Below, piece after piece: positions 6,356 to 13,064 of a stretch of DNA of 17,636 nt. The DNA comes from Bacteroidota bacterium (GTDB lineage: Bacteria; Bacteroidota; Bacteroidia; Flavobacteriales; Weeksellaceae), in assembly GCA_023411265.1 (NCBI GenBank), contig JAEYOX010000061.1, positions 1 to 17,636 on the forward strand. Direction: 5' to 3'. Made by a program: the position numbers and the translations under genes. The notes under the pieces were generated by a model that saw nothing but the letters and a program-made list of their open reading frames with translations, was not told where the DNA came from and did no database searches. Within the stretch, counting starts at the first letter, position 1, and every line of letters starts with the position of its first letter.

Positions 6356-8125
6356 TCAGCGGTTCATCGACATCAGAAACTCTTCGTTGTTCAAGGTTCC
6401 TTTAATGTTTTTCTGAACAAATTCCATTGCTTCCAACGGATTCATATCAGAAAGGTATTTTCTCAGAATCCACATTCTTTGTTGGGTGCTTTCATCAAGG
6501 AGAAGATCATCCCGTCTTGTACTGGAAGCGACAAGGTCTATAGCGGGATATACTCTCTTATTGGCAATTTTCCTGTCCAGCTGAAGTTCCATATTTCCGG
6601 TTCCTTTAAATTCTTCGAAAATAACTTCGTCCATTTTAGAACCGGTGTCTATAAGTGCTGTGGCGATAATGGTTAAAGAACCTCCGCCTTCTATATTTCT
6701 TGCAGCTCCGAAAAATCTTTTAGGACGGTGAAGTGCATTGGCATCCACACCGCCGGAAAGCACCTTCCCGGACGCTGGTGTTACGGTATTATAAGCTCTT
6801 GCCAAACGTGTTATGGAATCCAACAGAATCACAACATCGTGTCCGCATTCCACCATTCTCTGAGCTTTAGCCAGAACTAGATTGGCTACTTTCACATGTT
6901 TATCTGCAGCTTCATCAAATGTCGAAGCAATTACTTCGGCATTCACGCTTCTTTCCATATCTGTAACCTCTTCCGGCCGTTCATCAATCAAAAGAACCAT
7001 CATATAAGCTTCCGGATGATTGGCAGCAATGGCGTTGGCAATATCCTTCAGCAGCATGGTTTTACCTGTTTTAGGTTGTGCTACTATCATGGCACGTTGT
7101 CCTTTTCCAATTGGCGAAAATAAATCTACGACCCGAGTGGAAATGGTAGATCCTTTTCCCGCAAGATTAAATTTTTCCTCGGGAAAAAGCGGTGTTAAAT
7201 ATTCAAAAGCTACGCGATCTTTAATGAACGCCAAATCTCTTCCATTGACTTCCAAAGGTTTTTGTAGCGAAAAGTATTTTTCGCCTTCTTTCGGCAACCG
7301 AACAATTCCTTTTACAGTATCGCCTGTTTTCAAACCAAAATTGCGGATCTGTGAGGTAGATACATAAACATCATCTGGAGAAGAAATGTAGGAAAAATCA
7401 GAAGATCGGAGAAACCCGTAATTGTCCGGCAAAATTTCCAGAACTCCCTCAATAATCACTAAACCGTCAAAATTAAATTCCTTTTTGGATTCTGTTTCCT
7501 GCTGAACTTCAGTATTTTTTTGTTGATTGGAGTTTTTATGCTGTGTGTGTTGATGATGCTGTTTCGCACCGCTGTTGCCTTGGTTGGGATGCTGAGGTTT
7601 TGGCTGGGCTGCCGTTTCGGCATTTTCTTTCTTTTCCGGTTTATCTGAAGTTGGGGAAAGAGGTTTATCCGAAGGTTTTGGTATTTCAGCATCGGTTTTC
7701 TTTCCTACCCTCTGCCTTTTCTTTCTTTCTGAGGAAGGGATGGTTTCCTCCGATTGAACAGGTATTTGAGCTTGTACTTCCAGTGGAGCAGGATTAGGTT
7801 TTTCAGGAACTGGCAGTTTATCTGTCTTTTTTTCAGATTTTTCAGAATCGGCAACAGTTACCTCTTTAGCCTTGGGTGTACTCCGTTTTCTAGGAGTTGT
7901 CTTTTTTTCAGGCTCGGAAGTTTTGGGTGATTCTTCGTTTTGTACTGCATTCTCGGTAGCAAGGTAATATTCTTTGGCTATTTTGGTATTGGAAGCCTGA
8001 AAATCCAGTATGGCGAAAATGATGGTATCAGGATCGCTGTTTTTGGTTACTTTCACGCCCAAATCTTTGGCAATTTTGGTCAGTTCCGAAATGGATTTAG
8101 ACCTTAGCGTTTCTAAGTTGAACAT
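6356..8125 (-). CDS. rho: Transcription termination factor Rho with long disordered insertion
   Basis: Rho is the hexameric RNA-dependent ATPase that ends untranslated transcripts. With the start at MFNLETLRSK the protein has 589 residues, against about 420 in E. coli. Residues 1-55 form the helical N-terminal Rho_N part. Residues about 62-215 are low-complexity, rich in Lys, Pro, Glu, Gln and Thr, with a His/Gln/Asn patch at 188-203. The RNA-binding cold-shock-like domain follows (about 222-290), including GFLR (237-240). The ATPase has Walker A QPKTGKT (350-356), Walker B VVILLD (431-436) and the loop SGGVDANALHRPKRFFGAARN (457-477). The frame continues upstream to a TTG at 8209, but that stretch lies in the leader and is Thr/Phe/Tyr-rich unlike any Rho N-terminus, so I chose the ATG at 8125. 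I see no clear terminator after it. Confidence 0.97.
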   Translation of the reverse strand: MFNLETLRSKSISELTKIAKDLGVKVTKNSDPDTIIFAILDFQASNTKIAKEYYLATENAVQNEESPKTSEPEKKTTPRKRSTPKAKEVTVADSEKSEKKTDKLPVPEKPNPAPLEVQAQIPVQSEETIPSSERKKRQRVGKKTDAEIPKPSDKPLSPTSDKPEKKENAETAAQPKPQHPNQGNSGAKQHHQHTQHKNSNQQKNTEVQQETESKKEFNFDGLVIIEGVLEILPDNYGFLRSSDFSYISSPDDVYVSTSQIRNFGLKTGDTVKGIVRLPKEGEKYFSLQKPLEVNGRDLAFIKDRVAFEYLTPLFPEEKFNLAGKGSTISTRVVDLFSPIGKGQRAMIVAQPKTGKTMLLKDIANAIAANHPEAYMMVLLIDERPEEVTDMERSVNAEVIASTFDEAADKHVKVANLVLAKAQRMVECGHDVVILLDSITRLARAYNTVTPASGKVLSGGVDANALHRPKRFFGAARNIEGGGSLTIIATALIDTGSKMDEVIFEEFKGTGNMELQLDRKIANKRVYPAIDLVASSTRRDDLLLDESTQQRMWILRKYLSDMNPLEAMEFVQKNIKGTLNNEEFLMSMNR

Positions 8126-8217
8126 ATAAGATGATAGGTATGTTTTCGTAAAAAATGTTGTTGTTGTAAGATAGTTGATAAGAAAACAAGTCGGGCGACT
8201 TTTTTCCAAGGGATCTG
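8126..8217 (-). promoter_or_regulatory. rho 5' leader: small hairpin plus G-poor tract (candidate autoregulatory site)
   Basis: The inferred rho leader is about 92 bases. Near its 5' end is a perfect inverted repeat AAGTCGCCCGACTT (8201-8188). From there to the ATG (8186-8126) the mRNA contains 14 C but only one G, with repeated CAA units. C-rich, G-poor, unstructured RNA is what Rho binds (rut sites), and E. coli rho is controlled by Rho itself in its leader. Autoregulation here is inference from composition. Confidence 0.4.
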
Positions 8218-8222
8218 TACTG

Positions 8223-8253
8223 CAAATCTACACTTATTTTTGAATTGTACAAA
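8223..8253 (-). promoter_or_regulatory. rho promoter (TTTG, 19 bases, TAGATTTG)
   Basis: On the minus strand a -33 TTTG (8253-8250) is followed after 19 bases by TAGATTTG (8230-8223). Both elements and their spacing fit the Bacteroidota sigma-ABfr consensus. It overlaps the promoter of the divergent DUF4293 gene. Confidence 0.8.
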
Positions 8254-8269
8254 ATTTGTGCTATTTTTG
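8239..8269 (+). promoter_or_regulatory. DUF4293 gene promoter (TTTG, 19 bases, TATTTTTG)
   Basis: On the plus strand TTTG (8239-8242) is followed after 19 bases by TATTTTTG (8262-8269). It has the same ideal layout as the rho promoter, facing the other way and sharing its central bases. The leader to the ATG at 8287 would be about 12 bases. Confidence 0.8.
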
Positions 8270-8286
8270 CCGTCTATTTGCTGAAA

Positions 8287-8676
8287 ATGTTACAAAGAAT
8301 ACAGACTGTTTTCCTTTCCATTGCTGCATTATCTGCTGCTGCCTTACTTTTTACCGCAGGAGATGCGGTACTTTTTGGGAGCCAATATATGGTAATGGCG
8401 ATAGGTTCGTTTTCCCTTATTCTTGCCATCATTTCTATTTTCAGCTATAAACAAAGACAAAGACAACTCATGTTGAATATGTTCAACTTGTTTATAAACG
8501 TTTTGTTGATTGGTGTACTGATGTACTGGCTGCTTAATTTATCTGGAGGAATTTCTTTTCCTGAGAAAGGTATTGAGCCCGTCTTTCCTGTGATAGCGAT
8601 ATTTTGTCTTTTTATGGCAAATATTTACATCCGCAGAGATGAAAGGCTCGTAAAATCTGTTGACAGACTTCGGTAA
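8287..8676 (+). CDS. DUF4293 family four-helix membrane protein
   Basis: This 129-residue inner-membrane protein begins MLQRIQTVFL, the usual N-terminus of the family, so I start at the ATG at 8287 rather than the upstream TTG at 8245, which lies before the promoter's -7 box. Four hydrophobic segments are seen at about 7-24, 35-53, 62-85 and 98-115, followed by a basic tail (RRDERLVKSVDRLR). The short loop KQRQRQ (55-60) is strongly positive and probably cytoplasmic. From memory, DUF4293 genes often sit next to rho in Bacteroidota, and this arrangement repeats that. The molecular function is not known. A strong terminator follows 25 bases after the stop. Confidence 0.88.
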   Translation: MLQRIQTVFLSIAALSAAALLFTAGDAVLFGSQYMVMAIGSFSLILAIISIFSYKQRQRQLMLNMFNLFINVLLIGVLMYWLLNLSGGISFPEKGIEPVFPVIAIFCLFMANIYIRRDERLVKSVDRLR

Positions 8677-8701
8677 CCTTACAACGATTTTTTTGAGTGT
8701 G

Positions 8702-8737
8702 AACAGTTCCTTTCGGGGAGCTGTTTTTTATTTTTTT
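8702..8737 (+). terminator. Strong intrinsic terminator after the DUF4293 gene
   Basis: A 9-base-pair stem with one G:U pair (AACAGTTCC with GGAGCTGTT) encloses a TTTCGG loop. It is followed by a T-tract broken by a single A (8726-8737). Confidence 0.9.
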
Positions 8738-8948
8738 AAAGTTGGGAATTATTTATTGCTCAAAATAACCGATTTCATCGCTTTTACTTTTTTTTAACGT
8801 TTGAATGTGTCACAAAATTTTGGTATTGTTCTGTTGCCAGTCCATAAAGCGCATTTTTTTGTTATAATCGATACGAATTTCCAATACTATAGTTTTTAGT
8901 CAACGGTGCACCCAAGCAACAACGCGACGAATCTTAAAGTTGTTAATC
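8738..8948. other. Intergenic stretch without recognisable gene
   Basis: Between the DUF4293 terminator and the menD promoter there are about 210 bases with no open frame of useful size on either strand and no RNA family that I recognise. It holds a ten-base palindrome CAAAATTTTG (8813-8822) and a pair of short arms AACAAC/GTTGTT (8918-8923, 8939-8944). Both are within what chance allows in A+T-rich DNA. No exact TAnnTTTG occurs on either strand here. Confidence 0.6.
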
Positions 8949-8969
8949 TTGAAGTATAATACACTTCAA
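8949..8969. promoter_or_regulatory. Inverted repeat TTGAAGT-N7-ACTTCAA over the menD promoter (candidate operator)
   Basis: Perfect seven-base arms are separated by seven bases (ATAATAC). The repeat is centred about 31 bases before the menD start codon, which is also the inferred transcription start. It therefore covers the place where the -33 element should lie. This position suits a repressor or activator site. The factor is unknown. Confidence 0.45.
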
Positions 8970-8977
8970 AAAACCAC

Positions 8978-8985
8978 TACCTTTG
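8978..8985 (+). promoter_or_regulatory. menD -7 element TACCTTTG
   Basis: Exact TAnnTTTG match, with only four bases (CGCT) before the menD ATG at 8990. This is the same distance as at uvrB, so the transcript should be leaderless or nearly so. No clean -33 TTTG is present; its place is taken by the inverted repeat. Confidence 0.7.
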
Positions 8986-8989
8986 CGCT

Positions 8990-10660
8990 ATGAAACAGTT
9001 TTCATCGAAACGCAGCGTCCAGATTCTGGCACACCTTCTGGAAGCCTATGGAATCAGGCATTTTATTATTTCTCCAGGTTCGCGCAATGCACCTATTTCT
9101 ATTCATTTTTCGGAAACAGAAAGTTTCAACTGTTACAGCATCGTGGATGAAAGAAGTGCCGGTTTTGTAGCCATCGGAATGGCAAAAAGCCTGAAAAATC
9201 CCGTGGCAGTAACATGTACCAGCGGCTCTGCAGTTGCCAATTATTATCCCGCTGTTACCGAGGCTTTTTATCAGAACGTTCCATTATTACTGTTGACAGC
9301 AGACCGGCCTGTGGATTTTGTAGATTTATTCGACGGACAAACGATCAGGCAAAATAATCTTTTTCACCAACACAGCTACGGAGATTTCCAGTTGAAGGAA
9401 GATGACGAGGAAGATGCAGATGAACACAACTTTGAGATCGTGAAAAAAGCCATCGAACTTTGCCTGGAAAAGCAGGGTCCGGTGCACATCAACATTCCGC
9501 TTTCAGAACCACTGTACGAACTGGTTTCCGAACTTCCTTTGTTTCCAGAAGTAGAAAATACCATCCAAAAGAAAAATTATAATTTACCGTCCGTACTTAC
9601 TGCAGACTGGAACGTTTCCAAAAGAATTCTCATTTTAACCGGAACCTCGGATTACAGCGAGGAACTTCAGATGCAACTTACGCAACTGGTGAAAAATCAC
9701 AGCGCGGTGGTTTTAACAGAAACCAATTCCAATCTAAATAACGAAAAATTCTTTTCTCATATCGACCGTTATGTTTTTGGTTTCGATGAAGATGACTTTA
9801 AAAAATATGCACCCGATTTGCTAATCACAATCGGGCAAAATGTTGTTTCTAAAAAAGTAAAACAATTTCTCAGAAAAGCCAAACCCAAAAATCATTGGCA
9901 TATTGATGAATATTGGCAGCCCGATACTTACTTTTCGCTTACGCAGCAAGTTTCTGTAAAACCGGAAGTTTTTTTCAGAAAACTACTGAAAACCATCAAT
10001 CTAGAACCTCAATCTTATTTTAACCTCTGGGATGTTCTGAGAGAGAAAAAAGATAAAAAACATCAGCAATATACCTTACAAGCAGGATTTTCCGATTTCT
10101 ATCTTTTCAAATTGCTGTCAGAAAAAACGCCGCTGAACTATAACATTCATTTCAGCAACAGCTCGGCCATTCGGTATGCGCAACTTTTTGATTTTCAAAA
10201 ATATAAACTGTACTGTAATCGAGGAACCAGTGGAATAGACGGCTCTACATCCACTGCGATGGGTTTTGCGATGGCAGATAAAAATCCGGTGCTTTTGATC
10301 ACTGGCGAACTCAGTTTTTTTTACGATATAAACGGCTTATGGAATCAATATATTCCGCCTTACACTAGAATTGTAATATTCAATAACGGTGGGGGCAATA
10401 TTTTTAAAATTATTCCCGGGCCCTCAAAAGCCAGCAATGCATTAGACGAGTTTATTGCTACTTCACACAATTTGAATGCAAAACATTTGGCGCAACATTT
10501 TGGTTTTGAATATATAAAAGTACAAGATGACGGTACAATTGAAAGAGTTTTAGACGGTTTTTTCCGGGCTGGTGAAAAACCGAAAATCCTAGAAGTAATC
10601 ACTCGGGAAACTGAAAATGCTCAGATTCTTAAAAATTATTTTGAATATCTAAAAGACTGA
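8990..10660 (+). CDS. menD: SEPHCHC synthase MenD (menaquinone biosynthesis)
   Basis: MenD is a thiamine-diphosphate enzyme that joins 2-oxoglutarate, with loss of CO2, to isochorismate, giving SEPHCHC, the first committed step of the classical menaquinone route. The 556 residues match the family. Visible motifs are SPGSRNAP (28-35), VDERSAGF (52-59) with the ThDP-activating Glu54, NRGTSGIDGSTSTA (410-423), and the ThDP/metal motif starting at GELSFFYD (439-446) and ending with FNNGGGNIF (464-472). The first of these usually reads GD in this enzyme family, so the Glu at 440 is a conservative but notable change at the expected Mg2+ ligand. An acidic loop (KEDDEEDADE, 136-145) is also unusual. 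No other men gene is nearby. It converges on pabC with 13 bases between them. Confidence 0.95.
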   Translation: MKQFSSKRSVQILAHLLEAYGIRHFIISPGSRNAPISIHFSETESFNCYSIVDERSAGFVAIGMAKSLKNPVAVTCTSGSAVANYYPAVTEAFYQNVPLLLLTADRPVDFVDLFDGQTIRQNNLFHQHSYGDFQLKEDDEEDADEHNFEIVKKAIELCLEKQGPVHINIPLSEPLYELVSELPLFPEVENTIQKKNYNLPSVLTADWNVSKRILILTGTSDYSEELQMQLTQLVKNHSAVVLTETNSNLNNEKFFSHIDRYVFGFDEDDFKKYAPDLLITIGQNVVSKKVKQFLRKAKPKNHWHIDEYWQPDTYFSLTQQVSVKPEVFFRKLLKTINLEPQSYFNLWDVLREKKDKKHQQYTLQAGFSDFYLFKLLSEKTPLNYNIHFSNSSAIRYAQLFDFQKYKLYCNRGTSGIDGSTSTAMGFAMADKNPVLLITGELSFFYDINGLWNQYIPPYTRIVIFNNGGGNIFKIIPGPSKASNALDEFIATSHNLNAKHLAQHFGFEYIKVQDDGTIERVLDGFFRAGEKPKILEVITRETENAQILKNYFEYLKD

Positions 10661-10673
10661 TTCTCCGATGTTG

Positions 10674-11270
10674 CTATTCGAGAATTTTTTCAATTGGATA
10701 TATAGCTCCGGAATTCATGTCATTCAGCGCATTGATCATTCTGAAATGAGAAAACGTTTTCAAATTTTGAACCGTGATTGGTGTTTCTTTAATTATTTTT
10801 TTTTTCAGAAGAAATTGTCGCTGTACTCCGTTCAGAAGAAATGTAGACGGTGTAAACCATTTTTCATTTTTCAGGAAAATAAGATTGCTGAAAGAAGTAT
10901 CCGTAATGTTTTCATTTTGTACGATAATAATTTCGTCAGTTATTGCTTTCGATTTTAATTCATTTAAAAACTGTCGGTTTTCATACTTAAAGTTATATTT
11001 AAAATCAGTAGCATCGATCAGTTGAAAATCAATAAAATTAGGAGCAGTATAAGCTTGAATTTCACCTGTGTAATTTCCATCTAAATCATATACCACCCGA
11101 AACTTGAATAGACCGTTTCCATAAAGCTGAAGTTCTCTGGAAATTTTCAGCAAATCCGGAGGATTCTCTTTTTTAAAATGTTTAAAAGTATCATTCACCC
11201 TCTTTTGATGATATTCCATCAGAAAGATTTTTTGATCTTCAACTTTGACGCTTTCAATGAACCGGAACAT
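10674..11270 (-). CDS. pabC: Aminotransferase class IV, probable 4-amino-4-deoxychorismate lyase
   Basis: This is a 198-residue PLP enzyme of fold type IV. K95 in FKYENRQF (94-101) aligns with the Schiff-base lysine of PabC (the KxxNR pattern). ITDTSFSNLIF (122-132) is the family's T-x3-SN-type motif near the PLP phosphate, and LNGVQRQFLL (146-155) corresponds to the LxGxxR region. PabC converts aminodeoxychorismate to p-aminobenzoate for folate synthesis. The protein is shorter than E. coli PabC (269) but similar to short Bacteroidota forms. Its ATG lies inside the pabB coding region (17-base overlap), so translation is probably coupled and the pathway assignment is strengthened. Without that context only the aminotransferase IV label would be safe. 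The coding strand has a run of ten A at 10805-10796. Confidence 0.85.
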   Translation of the reverse strand: MFRFIESVKVEDQKIFLMEYHQKRVNDTFKHFKKENPPDLLKISRELQLYGNGLFKFRVVYDLDGNYTGEIQAYTAPNFIDFQLIDATDFKYNFKYENRQFLNELKSKAITDEIIIVQNENITDTSFSNLIFLKNEKWFTPSTFLLNGVQRQFLLKKKIIKETPITVQNLKTFSHFRMINALNDMNSGAIYPIEKILE

Positions 11271-12231
11271 AAATTTTGTTTTTCATTTCCTGATATTCAT
11301 CTTCCAGATTGCTCAAATGCGTTATGCCGCCGCCGCTTTTAAAATAAAGCGTTTCATTTTCTTTTTCTATGAAGCGAATCATCACACAACTGTCGAGATT
11401 GTCGCCATCAAACCAACCGCAAACACCTGTGTACCAGCCTCTTTCATGCCCTTCTGCTTCCAAAATAATTTCGAGCGTCCTAGGTTTTGGCGCACCCAGA
11501 ATAGAACCAGCCGGAAGCAAAGTTTTCATAATAGTTCCGATTTTCCCAAGAATTTCAGGCTTTAAAATTCCTGAAATTTCCGAACTCATAGCGTACAAAT
11601 TTTTTTGTCGGGTTTGAATGAAATCTATTCGCTGAAATTCTTCCACTTTCACCTCATCAGCTACCATGCTTAAATCGTTTCGTAGCAAATCAACAACCGT
11701 GTAATGTTCAGCTTTTTCTTTAACATTATTTTTCAGCATTTCTGCTGCATTTTGAAGTGACGCATCTATTGTACCTTTCATGGGATGGGTGAAAATTCTG
11801 TTATTCCGCACTTCTACAAAAGTTTCGGGCGAAAAAAACACCCACTGATCCTGATATAAAACTTTATATTTTGCTTTAGAAATGTAAAAAATTTCCTTCA
11901 GCGAAAGATTGGTTTTTATTCTTGTTTTTCTGGTATAATTAGTAAGATACGAATTTCCCAGTTTCAGATTTTTCTGAACGTGGTCAAATCCTTTTTGGTA
12001 CGATCTCTGAGATTCTGGATACGCTGTAAATTCACTCAGTTCCGGCAAAACTTCCGGTAATTCAACATTTTTGAAATGAGGGAAATCAATCAGAATTCCG
12101 GAATTTGACAATTCTTCACGAGTAAATATTATAATGTTCTCCGATAAAAAATCGATTATAAAAAAGTAAGGAATTTTCTCCCGGGAAAGGGTGTCCATTC
12201 TGTCAAAAGCCGGATGAAAACCTGTAATCAT
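11254..12231 (-). CDS. pabB: Aminodeoxychorismate synthase component I (short form)
   Basis: This is the chorismate-binding enzyme that aminates chorismate to 4-amino-4-deoxychorismate. Motifs: PMKGTI (150-155) with K152, which in PabB-type enzymes marks aminodeoxychorismate rather than anthranilate chemistry; HYTVVDLLRNDL (176-187); GSILGAPKPRT (242-252); RGWYTGVCGWFDG (264-276); and GGGITHLSN (300-308). The protein has 325 residues against about 450 for E. coli PabB, because the N-terminal Anth_synt_I_N-like half is mostly missing, as in other short bacterial forms. No glutaminase gene (pabA/trpG) is present in the window, so ammonia must come from a partner encoded elsewhere. The start at 12231 gives MITGFHPAF; a second Met at residue 12 (12198) is a possible alternative. 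It overlaps pabC by 17 bases. Confidence 0.92.
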   Translation of the reverse strand: MITGFHPAFDRMDTLSREKIPYFFIIDFLSENIIIFTREELSNSGILIDFPHFKNVELPEVLPELSEFTAYPESQRSYQKGFDHVQKNLKLGNSYLTNYTRKTRIKTNLSLKEIFYISKAKYKVLYQDQWVFFSPETFVEVRNNRIFTHPMKGTIDASLQNAAEMLKNNVKEKAEHYTVVDLLRNDLSMVADEVKVEEFQRIDFIQTRQKNLYAMSSEISGILKPEILGKIGTIMKTLLPAGSILGAPKPRTLEIILEAEGHERGWYTGVCGWFDGDNLDSCVMIRFIEKENETLYFKSGGGITHLSNLEDEYQEMKNKIYVPVH

Positions 12232-12235
12232 GAAA

Positions 12236-12270
12236 CAAAAATAATTTATTTAGCCTTACTTTTGTGCAAA
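12236..12270 (-). promoter_or_regulatory. pabBC promoter (TTTG, 23 bases, TATTTTTG)
   Basis: On the minus strand TATTTTTG (12243-12236) ends four bases before the ATG at 12231. A TTTG (12270-12267) lies 23 bases further upstream, at the long end of allowed spacing. If the first ATG is used the mRNA is leaderless; if Met12 is used the leader is about 33 bases. Confidence 0.6.
12257..12264 (+). promoter_or_regulatory. -7 element TACTTTTG for the membrane protein gene at 12280
   Basis: Exact TAnnTTTG match 15 bases before the ATG at 12280. The -33 region would fall on the pabB start and -7 box; no clear TTTG is seen there. This box lies between the two elements of the divergent pabBC promoter. 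Confidence 0.6.
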
Positions 12271-12279
12271 ATTAAAAAG

Positions 12280-13014
12280 ATGAACGGAAACAATCCAGAA
12301 AAAGTCGGAATATCCACGATTATTGGAGAAGCATTTTCCTATTGGACAAGAACGTTGATGTACCAGGTAATGTTCAGCCTTATTTATATTTCGATACTCA
12401 TTACGGTGCTGTTTTATTTTGCCGAGTATTATGGAATTATGGAGGATTATCTGGCCAGTATGGCTGAACTTCAAAACGGAAGGGAAGCGTATACAGAAGC
12501 GCAGAAAAAAATAATTTCTAATCCGAATTATGGTAATTTTTCCTGGGTTATTATCGGTGTCCTGGTCTTTCTTTTTCCTTTAAACATGGGGCTTTTTAAA
12601 ATTTATAGAAAACTTGATCTGAAAGAACCGCTCGTAGTACAAGATCTGTTTGCAGGATATGCGGGTATTAATTTTTTCAATTATGCCAGTTATTATTTTT
12701 TCTGGTTTATGGTATTTAGTCTCACTGCGCCTACGGTTTTTCTTGGAATTATCTGGGTAGGCATTACGCTTTTCAGTGCGCCTTTAATGTTTTTCAGAAA
12801 TCTGAGGATTTTTCAAACATTGAATTTTAATATTACGGCTTGGAAAAGGTTTTTTCCATTAATTTTTGCTGGAATTCTTTTTTCTATGGTTTTCAAATTT
12901 GTCGGCATAATCACGATAGTTGGCATTCCATTTACATTTGCTTTCACCAATGCGATGATTTATGTCCTTTATAAAAAAATATTCCGGGAAGAAGAACAGC
13001 CTGTATCGCAATAA
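12280..13014 (+). CDS. Polytopic membrane protein of unknown function
   Basis: This 244-residue protein has five to six hydrophobic segments at about 29-49, 87-106, 132-150, 152-172, 192-212 and 212-231, with a soluble stretch at 50-86 and a charged C-terminal tail (KKIFREEEQPVSQ). I do not recognise a catalytic motif. Similar flavobacterial proteins carry only hypothetical or doubtful enzyme names. I start at the ATG at 12280, because the upstream in-frame ATG at 12214 lies before the -7 element and its extension (22 residues, through the promoter) has no protein character. It is divergent from pabB. A weak hairpin follows the stop, and the AI-2E permease gene begins 90 bases later on its own promoter. 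Confidence 0.8.
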   Translation: MNGNNPEKVGISTIIGEAFSYWTRTLMYQVMFSLIYISILITVLFYFAEYYGIMEDYLASMAELQNGREAYTEAQKKIISNPNYGNFSWVIIGVLVFLFPLNMGLFKIYRKLDLKEPLVVQDLFAGYAGINFFNYASYYFFWFMVFSLTAPTVFLGIIWVGITLFSAPLMFFRNLRIFQTLNFNITAWKRFFPLIFAGILFSMVFKFVGIITIVGIPFTFAFTNAMIYVLYKKIFREEEQPVSQ

Positions 13015-13017
13015 ATA

Positions 13018-13041
13018 AATTTGCTTCAATTTCAGCAAATT
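13018..13041 (+). terminator. Weak hairpin after the membrane protein gene (possible terminator)
   Basis: A perfect eight-base inverted repeat (AATTTGCT with AGCAAATT) surrounds an eight-base loop and starts four bases after the stop codon. It has only two G:C pairs and the following T-run is short (CATTTTAGG), so termination would be inefficient. Confidence 0.4.
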
Positions 13042-13064
13042 CATTTTAGGATGAACATTATTTG

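Noticed and set aside
8126..8209. Extended rho N-terminus starting at TTG 8209
   Set aside because: The extra 28 residues are encoded by the G-poor leader, do not look like Rho, and the normal MFN-type start is at 8125.
8245..8286. Longer DUF4293 protein starting at TTG 8245
   Set aside because: This start lies before the -7 box of the gene's own promoter, and the ATG at 8287 gives the usual family N-terminus.
8813..8822. Palindrome CAAAATTTTG in the gap before menD
   Set aside because: Ten A+T-rich bases are expected by chance in this composition and it is not placed against any promoter.
8918..8944. AACAAC/GTTGTT arms as an RNA hairpin
   Set aside because: Six pairs with a 15-base loop upstream of the inferred menD transcript are too weak and not transcribed with it.
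8955..8960. TATAAT-like sequence before menD as a sigma-70 -10 box
   Set aside because: Bacteroidota use TAnnTTTG, and an exact match lies right before the gene; the TATAAT-like bases form the spacer of the inverted repeat.
12214..12279. Longer N-terminus for the membrane protein (ATG 12214)
   Set aside because: The extension crosses the promoter and the pabB start; the ATG at 12280 follows the -7 element at a normal distance.
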